Program-made: the position numbers and the translations under genes | In this document: positions 1 to 11,900 of the stretch, in pieces | How positions within the stretch are numbered: the first letter of the stretch is position 1 | How the letters are laid out: the number at the start of each line of letters is the position of its first letter | Notes under the pieces: generated by a model | What the model was told of the DNA's origin: nothing | Database searches by the model: none | The model's input: the letters and a program-made list of their open reading frames with translations, nothing else | Assembly (NCBI RefSeq): GCF_021347895.1 | Contig: NC_067127.1 | Location: 12,992,984 to 13,056,983 of the forward strand | DNA: 64,000 nt | Direction: 5' to 3' | From: Acanthochromis polyacanthus | Taxonomy: Eukaryota; Chordata; Actinopteri; Pomacentridae

Positions 1-328
1 TACTGAGCTTCAATTTTTCTCACTGTTCTACTCCTGAAAACCTGGAATAAGATGTAACACAGTCTAAACCTTGGCTCACAGACTTTTATTTTCATTCCAT
101 TTTATTTTCAGCTACTGTGGCTTTAGTTGATTCACTCTGTTTTTCAACACAAATGCTCTAGTGAATGTTTTTATTGTTGTACTAACTTTTCCTTGTGATG
201 TTTTTTAATTAATGTTATCCATACCTTACTGTACTGAATGAATATACTGTAATTAAAACTTGTAGTTAGAATTGAACATTGAACATGAAATGGTACATGA
301 AATATCTTGGATTTGTTTTTACCCTTAG
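1..328. other. intron or 5' flank upstream of the first coding exon
   Basis: AT-rich DNA ending in a splice acceptor at 327-328. No exon or promoter could be recognised. It is read as the 3' part of the intron that separates a non-coding first exon from the ATG exon. Confidence 0.6.
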
Positions 329-333
329 GCACC

Positions 334-478
334 ATGCAGTTTGTCAGCAGACAAAAGAAGCTTCTCCCTAACTCTCAGACAGAGCTCTATGGCCAGTGTC
401 TGCAGTTCTATGGGCAGCCGCCTCTTGAAAACATCGCTCTCTCTGAATTTGAGACATTTGCTGTGGAAAGACTCAAAT
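334..478 (+). CDS. prim2: prim2 coding exon 1 (start codon)
   Basis: The exon opens at 329 after acceptor cccttag, with five untranslated bases before the ATG at 334. An upstream in-frame ATG at 307 lies in the intron and is not used. It encodes residues 1-48, including [20 protein letters not shown], which aligns with the human N terminus. The donor is gtaaga at 479. The last base starts a leucine codon completed in the next exon. Confidence 0.95.
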
Positions 479-2905
479 GTAAGACTGTGGTCTCACGCCA
501 CTCAATATGAAATTTGCTGTAACCATTGTGTTCTCCTGTTGTTGTGAAATGGATATTTAACATGCTGTGAAGGACTTGTTATTTATAAAGCTTTTCTTTT
601 CATGCCCCTGCAGTGTTGAAGACCGTTGAGAATTTGGGAGTGAGCTATGTGAAACTGTCAGAGCAGTACAAAAAGAAACTGGACCAAGAGTTTAAAAACC
701 TGAACTTTCCTTACAGAGCAGATGCTGTGAGTATGCTCAGTGTTACAAAAATGAAAACAGTTTTAACACTTAGCAGTGCTACATTTATTGAATGCCATGA
801 ATGCAACTTTTGTTTCGTAGCAAGGGGATTTCTCTATAGCTATTTCCCAAAAGGGGGCTTTCACAGGTATTATGTGGGGTTTGGGAACAAGCCATCATGT
901 AACATCATGCTACACTCCTCTGTGCTAGGAGTCGCCTTAAAATGACTCGGCTATGTTTCCCTAAAAAACTAAAAGCAGCTTGTCACTGGCACTATGGCAT
1001 AGCTTGATCTGCACCATTTGGTTTTACGACCGTAAAACATGAGGCTGTAAAATTAAAAAAAAAAATCTTTGTATGATAGCATGACTAGAAGGTCAGAGAC
1101 ATTAATAGCACCAAGGATGCAGAGTGGGAGAAACCACTGTCTTCATTTTCTGTGTACAGTTATCATTTTTAAATGTATTTTTTATAGTCTTGTAAACATG
1201 AAACAATAATCAAGATAGCATTATTTAGCATTAATTTGCAGGAGAAAAAAAGATTCTATTGGGCAATGATATTGCTGGATGTTACAAAACAAGTTAGTTG
1301 ACTGATTTGTTAGCATTTTGAAACCTTCAGATCTCTTTAGAATCATGCAAGTGACTCACAGTCAAAATAGAAATACATAAAAATGACAAAACCTACTTTT
1401 TACTGTGGTATCAAAGCACAAACGAGTACATCACAGATACAGAATTGAAATTAAATGATGAGAATCTAAATGAATTATTCGGCCCCTTTACTTTCAGTGC
1501 AGCAAACTCACTCCAGAAGTTCAGTGAGGATCTCTGAATGATCCAATGTTGTCCTAAATGACTGATGATGATAAATAGAGTCCACCTGTGTGTAATCAAG
1601 TCTCCGTATAAATGCACCTGCTCTGTGATAGTCTCAGGGTTCTGTTTAAAGTGCAGAGAGCATCATGAAGACCAAGGAACACACCAGGCAGGTCCGAGAT
1701 ACTGTTGTGGAGAAGTTTAAAGCCGGATTTGGATACAAAAAGATTTCCCAAGCTTTAAACATCTCAAGGAGCACTGTGCAAGCAATCATATTGAAATGGA
1801 AGGAGTATCAGACCACTGCAAATCTACCAAGACCCGGCCGTCCCTCTAAACTTTCACCTCGAACAAGGAGAAGACTGATCAGAGATGCAGCCAAGAGGCC
1901 CATGATCACTCTGGATGAACTGCAGAGATCTACAGCTGAGGTGGGAGAGTCTGTCCATAGGACAACAATCAGTCGTACACTGCACAAATCTGGCCTTTAT
2001 GGAAGAGTGGCAAGAAGAAAGCCATTTCTCAAAGATATCCATAAAAAGTCTCGTTTAAAGTTTGCCACAAGCCACCTGGGAGACACACCAAACATGTGGA
2101 AGAAGGTGCTCTGGTCAGATGAAACCAAAATCGAACTTTTTGGCCACAATGCAAAACGATATGTTTGGCGTTAAAGCAACACAGCTCATCACCCTGAACA
2201 CACCATCCCCACTGTCAAACATGGTGGTGGCAGCCTCATGGTTTGGGCCTGCTTTTCTTCAGCAGGGACAGGGAAGATGGTTAAAATTGATGGGAAGATG
2301 AATGGAGCCAAATACAGGACCATTCTAGAAAAAAACCTGTTGGAGTCTGCAAAAGACCTGAGACTGGGACGGAGATTTATCTTCCAACAGGACAATGATC
2401 CAAAACATAAAGCCAAATCTACAATGGAATGGTTCACAAATAAACGTATCCAGGTGTTAGAATGGCCAAGTCAAAGTCCAGACCTGAATCCAATCGAGAA
2501 TCTGTGGGCAGAGCTGAAGACTGCTGTTCACAAACGCTCTCCATCCAACCTCACTGAGCTCGAGCTGTTTTGCAAGGAAGAATGAGCAAGAATTTCAGTC
2601 TCTTGATGTGCAAAACTGATAGAGACATACCCCAAGCGACTTGCAGCTGTAATTGCAGCAAAAGGTGGCGCTACAAAGTATTAATGCAAGGGGGCCGAAT
2701 AATATTGCACACCCCACTTTTCAGGTTTTTATTTGTTAAAAAAGTATAAAATATCCAATAAATTTCGTTCCACTTCACGATTGTGTCCCACTTCTTGTTG
2801 ATTCTTGACAAAAAATTTGAATTTTATATCTTTATGTTTGAAGCCTGAAATGTGGCGAAAGGTTGAAAAGTTCAAGGGGGCCGAATACTTTCACAAGGCA
2901 CTGTA

Positions 2906-2963
<58 letters not shown>

Positions 2964-5900
2964 CCATGACTGTAGTTAAAATAAACAGCAGGTGATACTG
3001 TCTTCTTATGTACACAGTCTCAAATGTCACCTTTAAAATCAGAAAATCTTCAGACAGTAAAACTATATTTAACTTGACAACAAGAGTTACAGACTCAAGA
3101 AATAAGTGATGGAAATGAATATGCTATTAACAATACTGCATGATCTTTAACCCATTCAGGACGACAGAAAATCTCAGAGTGGACCAAGTGAAATTGAGAA
3201 GCGAAGAAAGGACCACATCTCCCACTTCATTCTCAGACTCGCCTACTGTCAAACGTAAGTCTGTGGTTTCCATTTAAAAACAATGGATAAATATTATTAG
3301 TTGTCTCAGTGTCGCTGATAAATGTTTATTTCCATTTGTATGTTAAAGGGAAGATCTGAGGCGCTGGTTTATTCAACAGGAAGTTGATCTTTTCCGTTAC
3401 CGCTTCAGTTCCCTGTCTTCGAAACAGAAGCTTGAATTTCTTCACAAGAATAATCTGCAATATGACGCAGTAAGTTTTTGAAAGCATTTTTAAAGGCTTA
3501 TAGATTCATTTATAGACATTTGACACTGACATCATTTTTTGTTGTATTGTATCTTTTATTTTTCTTCGCTGTATTTTTATTTAGATGTGTCTTAATTTAT
3601 CTTGTTTATGTCTCATGGGTTGTAATTTGACAGCACTTTGGTTTGACTCCTGTTGTTTTAAATGGACTTTAAAAACATTTCCTTGACTGATGCGAACACT
3701 GCCTTGTTGAATAATTCACAAATTTGTTTGATAGAGGTGCTGATACAGAAACCCCTGTCTCACAGGGATATAACACTGTATTACTGGATATTAGTTAAGA
3801 AAAACATAAAAAAGTACAAGAAAGAAAAAAGTGAAACTGGCACCTTACCATCAGGTATTTTAGTGAATAATATTATGCATTTCTTTCTCAATTCAACCAC
3901 AGGGCTTACACTCTCACCATTTTCACCCAAGTGGTGTTCAGTTGTGTTTTCACTAGGTGGAGCTGTTTAACCACTCTGACAGGACCCATGAATATTAAGG
4001 ATCCCCTTGAATGCTAATTTAAAAAAATTGCCCCTTAATTTTTTTTGTAAAAAATGTATTTGGTAGCACATAGTATTATAGTGATTATAAATAAAGATCA
4101 GCAGGTTTTCATAGAATCATTTTTAATATATAGAAAATAATCATGCATCAAAACATTTACAAAGCTCATTCTAAATTAATCAGCACATCATGTGTCAAGC
4201 CAAAACAAGGACAGTGCTGTCATTTGATAAATGGTGTTTGGTTTTCATGAGCAGCAACCCTCAATTTATTACCATTGACACAGTTCGGCTTTCGCAGCTC
4301 GTCACTGAAACTCATCAATAACTTTTCAGATTAGCGTCGAGGAGAAGAAGGCTCTGCAGGATAAACTTGTCAACTCCAGTTACGCCGTCAGTGGAATCAC
4401 TGTGGAGGATCAGGACTTCTACAAAGTGAGTTCCATCGTTGAGACTGATCAGAATGTTAAGTTGTTATGCTTCCACGGCACATGTTTTTCTTGTACAATA
4501 TTGGTTTACAGTTTACATTCCTGTAGTTCCCTCACAGCAAATATAAGTTACAGAGGCAAGGCATCGAAACAAGATGCTATTGTTTTTGCATTTTGAAAGG
4601 GCAATCCTAAATTTATAGACTACACCTTTAAGGTCTTTACAGATTATTATAAAACAAGTAAGAGGATTGCTTGAACCATCTGTCTACATAATTTAGGCTC
4701 CTTTTAGAACTAATTTGAATTATGACCTGCCAGTGTATCCAACAATCTCATGCTTGAAGCATATACAATAATTTATAGTGTAAAATAGGTTGTTACATGC
4801 TTTTACAAGAAAAGGAGTGTTGCAAATCCATGAAGTTGTATTTGAATTCAAGTAGCTACTGCCTTTGGTTCAATGTTATCCTTGGACTAATTGCCACTCG
4901 AGCTTTCTCATTAGTGTCACCCATATTGTGTAATCTTAACCTGCCCGAGAGTACCAGCCAGACAGGCCAGCGAACTGTGAACTCTTTGTAAAAATAGAAC
5001 ATTTATTACATTGAACCAAAAACTGGGATATGTCTGCTTAGTTCTCTTTTATTTCTTCAACTCCCATACCTTTGGGCCCAATATCTTGTCAGACAGAGAC
5101 AGGCCATCTTATGATATCAAATAAATGAGCAAATATTCCTCCCTGAGGCAGTTTAAGTCAACTTATTGGAGACTTCATGTTCTTCCAAATGTAGAATTAC
5201 GGCTCCGTGTCTGTGTGTCTTGCCTTACTACTAAGGAAATACACTCTCATCATATGTCACCATCACAACCTGCTTCTGTAATTGTGATGTACATTTTAGG
5301 CTTGCTGCAAACAGTTTTATGCACTGGGACGATATGAATCTTCACATTTGCTTTACTGAACATCCCTAAAATATGTGCAAATCTCAGATCATATTTTAAG
5401 CTCCCCGTTACAAAGGACACAAGATTGGCCTTTGTATCCAGACACTCAACTTGCATGAATATTTTTTGAATGCACTTTCCTCTCAAACATTTTTTTTTTC
5501 TTCCTGTTTTGAAGGTTCCGTTTCAAGATGCCTTGGATCTAGTGAGGACAAGGAAAGTGTACCTCAAAGCAGGCTACGTGTACATCCCTCACCAGGACAT
5601 TGTCACCATTGTTCTCAATGATTTCCGCACCAGGCTATCTAAAGCTCTTGCAGTAAGTGTTTATAGTACATGCATTTACAGGAATGACATCAGTTATAGG
5701 AGCAAAATGCAATACAGTGACCTTTAGAAATAGATTTCAATGAACACCCCTCTAACTCACCCCGATACACCTTCACTAGTGTCAAGGTGTGTCAACTTTG
5801 TCCATTTCCTGCCCATGTACTTTATTCACAGAAGTTTTGTGCAGACAGAAAAGCCTGGTTCCATAAGGCAAATTGTTAAATTGGTGCTGTTGCCTTCATG

Positions 5901-8900
5901 GCCCCAAGGGAAACCGTAGAAACGCAGGGTTCAGATGAGGGGAACAAGTGTGCACACATGACATAAAATGTCTGGAGGGAAGATTGGAGACAACTAGTAG
6001 GAAAGTGCTTATTGTCCCTACAGGCATGATGTTTTTTTAGGCCATCGGAGGGAGTTTGTGACGGTGCAGTATCACCATTCTTGTGTATTGCAATGAATGC
6101 CTTGAGGGATATGAAATGCAGTGTTTTGGAACCCAGAGGCAGTCTGTATAATATATGTGAAGAGACAACCAAAGTTCAGTTGTATTGCAGTGAGGAGTCC
6201 AGACTGGGGAACAGGCACAAACAATCAACAACCAAAGGCAGTGGGACTGTATGATTTATAAAAAGACTTGATCTACTAATTAGTGGACTTCCAAAGAGAG
6301 AAAACAATAAAATATGCCAGTATAGAGGCTTGCGAATCATCACAGTTCTGATTGGAATTGTAACCTTTTTAATATGGTTTTATGTAGATTTTATTTATCA
6401 GCGAGGATTGTGTGTGAATTCTGTACCTGAAGTAATTGTGTTTGTTGTTATTTGAATGATTTTGTGCCTGAGAGTAAAGTAACGGACTAAACAAGAGTCT
6501 TTCTTTAGTCTGAAAAAATTATTACAAGTTCAAAATGACCACATAGTTAACAATTACAGAGGAGGCATCACCTAGTATTATTGTAACCTGATTCATCAGC
6601 AGACTAGCCCAGGACATTGAAAAGGTAAAAGGAAGTTTTAAAAAAAGTATCCATAGGTGTCGAAAGTAAATTACACCATACTTTTATATTTGTGCAGCAA
6701 AGGGGAGTAAATATTGGATCGATATGAGGAGGCCATTGTATATAATTGGGTCCACACTGAAAATGTTGCTGGTATATGTCCACACAGAGTGACCAAGAAT
6801 CAGTTTATTCATCTATAACAGTCCTGAAACTTTACTGCTAATATCCTAATCAACCAGCACTGTCTGCAACAATACAGAAAAGACAAAAATTACTGTCAAT
6901 AAATGAACCACAAAGACACAAATATATTCTGTGAAGGGCAGAAAATAAAAGTCTGCATCATTAGACCCAGTGAGTCTTAGACACGCCGCCATTGTTGATC
7001 TTCAGTTGGAGACAAGTAACTGAAAACATCCTTGGAGTTTATCAGAGGTCAACATTTTAAAAACCTGCTATTAAGAACTAGCACCAAGTGACAGTAAGTT
7101 ATGCACTACTCATCCATGAGCTTAAATAAGAGCTTTTCACATGCAGTTTATTACTGCTGTGTTCCCATTGGTTTTGTGTCAATGCATGTAAAGCTATGGG
7201 TAGAGTGGCCGTCTTGCAACCGAAGGGTTGCCGGTTCGATCCTCGGCCCGTCGCGCTCATGTTGAGGTGTCCCTGAGCAAGACACCGAACCCCTAATTGC
7301 TCCTAATGGGTCGTGGTTAGCGCCTTGCATGGCAGCTTCTGCCATCAGTGTGTGAATGTGTGTGTGAATGGGTGAATGCGACGTATCATGTACAGCGCTT
7401 TGGGTACCTTGCAGGTATAGTAAAGCGCTGTATAGACCATTTACCATCTATACATTAGTATTCAATGTAGTGTTTTGCAATAGGCCTGAGCATATTAAGA
7501 GTCATTCTGTTTATGCACTATTCTAGCATAGTACACTCAACAAAAATATAAACACAACACTTTTGTTTTTGCTCTCATTTTTTATGAGATAAACTCAAAG
7601 ATCTAAAACTTTTTCCACATACACAATATCACCATTACTCTCAAATATTGTTCCCAAATCTGTCTAAGTCTGTGACAGTGAGCACTTCTCCTTTGCTGAG
7701 ATAATCCATCCCACCTCACAGGTGTGTCATATCAAGATACTGATTAGACACCATGATTAGTGCACAGGTGTGCCTTAGACTGCCCACCATAAAAGGCCAC
7801 TCTGAAAGGTGCAGTTTTATCACACAGCATGACAGTTTGTGCAGAAATTCTTTGGTTATGTAAACCGATTGTTTCAGCAGCTGTGCGAGTGGCTGGTCTC
7901 AGACCATCTTGGAGGTGAACATGCTGGATGTGGAGATCCTGGGCTGGTGTGGTTACACGTGGTCTGCAGTTGTGAGGCTGGTTGGATGTACGGCCAAATT
8001 CTCTGAAACGCCTTTGGAGACGGCTTATAGTAGAGAAATGAACATTCAATACACGAGCAACAGCTCTGGTTGACATTCCTGCTGTCAGCATGCCAACTGC
8101 ACCTCCCTCAAATCTTGCCACATCTGTGGCATTGTGCTGTGTGATAAAACTGCACCTTTCAGAGTGGCCTTTTATTGTGGGTAGTCTAAGGCACACCTGT
8201 GCACTAATCATGGTGTCTAATCAGCATCTTGATATGGCACACCTGTGAGGTGGGATGGATTATCTCAGCAAAGAAGTGCTCACTGTCACAGATTTAGACA
8301 GATTTGTGAACAATATTTGAGAGAAATGGTGATATTGTGTATGTGGAAAAAGTTTTAGATCTTTGAGTTCGTCTCATAAAAAATTGGAGCAAAAACAAAA
8401 GTGTTGCGTTTATATTTTTGTTGAGTGTATATACAGTCAATGAAAAAGCACTCAGTCTAAAGAGACAGCAGATTCAGCTGTTTGAGTCTGTCTTGGATCT
8501 GTTAGTTCATTGCTTTGTCCACAGAAAATTCTTGAGCAGTTTAAACAAAGGTCGCTTTTTGTTCAGTGGTAGTGTTTTGTTGTGTCTGCTACTTGTATTT
8601 ACCCGAGTTGTCGCTCTCAATCAGTGTATTTTCAGGTAATGCTTGTGTTCATGAGTAGACTCCACTTAGCCAGTGATCTGAAATGCTTATTGGCAATTTG
8701 AACTACTCCTCTAAAACTCACATCTGGCAAATTGAATTGTGTGATTAACTGAATTATAGAATTGTGCTTTCTGAGAGTGGTTTTAGATGTAGCTTGCTAA
8801 TCTGAGGTTGCATGCAGAGTAACTAGGGTACTAAGCCTTTACCTGCTGTTCCGACCGTGTTTTATATTTTTTAAAAATAAGTTTGTGTGTTGTTCAGCCA

Positions 8901-11900
8901 AAGTTTCCCCAAATGACTTCACTTGGAAAAACATCAGCTGCAGACTCCATTCTAGTGTCCAGTCATGATTAGACAGTGTTTTGTGGTGGTGTTCATATAG
9001 AAATTCAGCGCATCTGTACCAATTGTGGCACAGCGAGCAAGATGTACATGATTTGCCTTATTACAAACACATGTTCTCTGTCATGGAACAGCCGTGGCCA
9101 GCCTTTCCAAATTACAAGCGAAAAACCGTAACACTAATAAAAACAACAACTTGGTCTGGTTGTGCAATTCTCCCATTTCCAGGTAATTATCCGGACCACT
9201 AACTGTTGGAATGAAAGAATTTTTCAAAGCTATTTTTCTTGCAACTGTGCCATTGTGTTGCTATGATGGTTATTTCCTTTCACTGGGGACAGCAAGGGGT
9301 ATCACAGAAAAGGTGTCATTAAAAAGGTATGAAATTGAAAGCTGCCTCTCCATGTGCCTCCTGGTATTGGTCTGACATTCATTTTAAAAAACTAGCTTTA
9401 ATGTCTCAAAATGGTTTAGATGTATATAGAAGGAAGACATTGATTCAGTTAAGACTGTCTCTAATTAGTTATGTTTATAAAGCAATTAGGCTATAAAAAG
9501 CTTTTTTGTGAACAGACACATGAAAATTTAAAAATGTCTGGAGTAGATGCGGGTTTTAAGGAATCACTTTTTTCACTAACTACAGATGTTGTGGGATGGT
9601 GACTTGACTGGTTTGCATGCAGATGCATTACTGTATTTACTTTGAACACCCACACCAAGCTGACCATCAGCTTTCTGGCATTGCTAACAGATGTTTTGTA
9701 TCATGAACACCTTGTGATTCTTTTAATTGTATTTGATGTTAAGAAATCTCACCGCTTTTTCATGATTTATCAGGTGGGTGAGTATTTATTTAGTTTTCAC
9801 TTTAAAGAAAATCTGATGCACTTGAGTCAACCTGCTTAAGTTAACTGTCGTGCCGTGTATTTCAATTGTTTGGTGTAGTTATTCATCCTGCAGTGTTAGG
9901 CTGTTCTAATCCTTTGACCTAGACTATTTGCCATTAGTCATGTGATGCCCATCTCTTCTGCAGCTGACAGCCCGCTCGCTACCAGCAGTGCATTCTGATG
10001 AACGGCTCCAACCGCTACTTAACCACCTCAGGTAAGCAGCAGGATTGATAACTTTGCTGCCGTGTTGTCAGGACTCTGTTGAAAAAGAGGTCTAACAGGA
10101 TTGATCTTTGGCACCAAAGAACACTGGAGGCTTCTGGCTGGTCTGAGTCAACCCACTTTGTCCCTGTAGACAAGTCTAGATGTTGTACAAACTTTTTGTG
10201 TCTTGCTGCGTGTTCAACATCATCGACTGCTGTTTTTATTGTTACTCTTTCATACAATATATAGCAGTACACAACAGGTACATTGTTTCTTCTATATTTT
10301 TTTAGATTGTATTGGAGGAGATATCAGTGGATAGTTCTCTGATTATACAGTAGTTTTGAAGATGGATTACTTGGTGCAGTGATAATAGGCTACTAAATTA
10401 CTACACGTAAACATAATGGAATAAATAGTGTAGAGCTGTTGTGATGCTGATTGATTAATTACTTCACAGACGGAAAAACAATATGCAGCAATCTAAATTA
10501 ATTGGTCGATTAAATCGTTTTTTTTAAATGTCAAAAAACTTTGCTTCAGGCTTTGGTGGTATCCACCAACAAAAATGCATTGAAGATAGTTTTTAAGAAA
10601 ATCTTCACTCTTCTAATTCCTAAGACTATGAGAGTAGATCGTATAAAAAGCTTTTCCGCATTCACTCGTGAAATAATTCTGATGTGAAATGACAACAGTA
10701 AATGATTGCTTTAAAACTTTCTTTAGTGGTAGCAGACTGCATTGCAGCTTCAATATCTGAGGAGAATAGCTAAAAACACAGTAAGGGTGCCCTTTTAGCG
10801 TTAGGCAAAAACAAAATAATATCAGGATGAAAGAAGTGATGATGCCCGATTGTTGTTGGAGATTAGTGGGCAGATTGTCAAGATTAATTTGTAGGTCACT
10901 AATTACAACGGTAGGGGGAGCACAAAGTGGTGTAAAGCGCTGCCACTTGGATTCCTTGGGCTTGCCAAAGTGAAAACCCCCATGTTTCACAATAATTTTA
11001 CTTTTTTGTTATTACATTTCTCTAAAATGTCCTTAATGTTAGGTCTGACAAAAACTTTCTGTTGGAACAGAAGATCAGTTTTCATGGCAGCTTTTAAAAT
11101 TGCTTTAAGATCGCTACAGAAAAACAATCTTATTTATTGCACACCTGATGTTTTTCCTATTTTTTTCTTCTTTAAGCCATGCGTATGTGGGACAGGATTA
11201 CAGCATCCAGAAGAATGTTGGAAAAATCTCCTTGGAGCAAATTGACTCAGTAAGTTGCATTAACTATGTATTCTGGAAACATCAACTTGAAGTAGCTTTT
11301 TGCCTGGAAATTTGATGATGTAAAAGGCATAAAATGACATTTGTATAGAAACTCTAAAATGAAAACGGTACATGCAGGCACAGATAAAGTATATTTGAGT
11401 GCACTTTGTTCTTTCTGCATGTTGGTAATGAACATTTGACTGCCTTCAGCTTTCAGGGAAGTCATTCCCACTGTGTATGAGACAGCTCCACCAGGCCCTC
11501 AGAGAGAACCACCATCTCCGCCATGGTGGTCGGATGCAGTACGGCCTCTTCCTCAAAGGGATCGGCCTTTCTTTGGAGCAGGCTCTGCAGTTCTGGAGGT
11601 CTGAGTTCATAAGAGGCAAAGTGGATGCTGATAAGGTAATGCTGACAGTACTGAGTCATTTTTTGTGCTTTTTTTTAGTTCATTGAATACCTAGCAAGTA
11701 TAAACCAATGCAGTCAGGTTTGACCAGATTTTGGTTAGATGCTGATTTGTGTTGTTCAACCAAGCACCACTGCAACTAATAACTAGCAAGGAGATAGATT
11801 TGTGGGGTATATTGTTTGAATGGATCATAGACAAAACATTTAAAAAGTACAAATCTTGCATTATGTCATAACTCAGTTTAGACATAAATAGAATATTTTT

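Larger units (their letters stand above)
5653..9963 (+). other. prim2 intron 6 (4.3 kb)
   Basis: It contains the SINE at 7187-7447 and the Tc1-type inverted-repeat element at 7534-8427. The flanks (5653-7186 and 8430-9963) show no gene, RNA or repeat that I can name. Confidence 0.7.

Noticed and set aside
307..333. Upstream in-frame ATG at 307 as the prim2 start
   Set aside because: It lies before the splice acceptor at 327-328, within a T-rich intron end. The ATG at 334 has a better context and matches the human N terminus.
727..945. Continuation of the open frame past exon 2 as coding sequence
   Set aside because: A perfect gtgagt donor stands at 727 and the residues after it show no PRIM2 similarity. 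The next conserved residues resume at 3160 in the correct phase.
7187..7260. A functional tRNA gene
   Set aside because: The A and B boxes are present but the cloverleaf is not intact by eye. The same head, body and tail recur at 36.5 kb, which marks a SINE.
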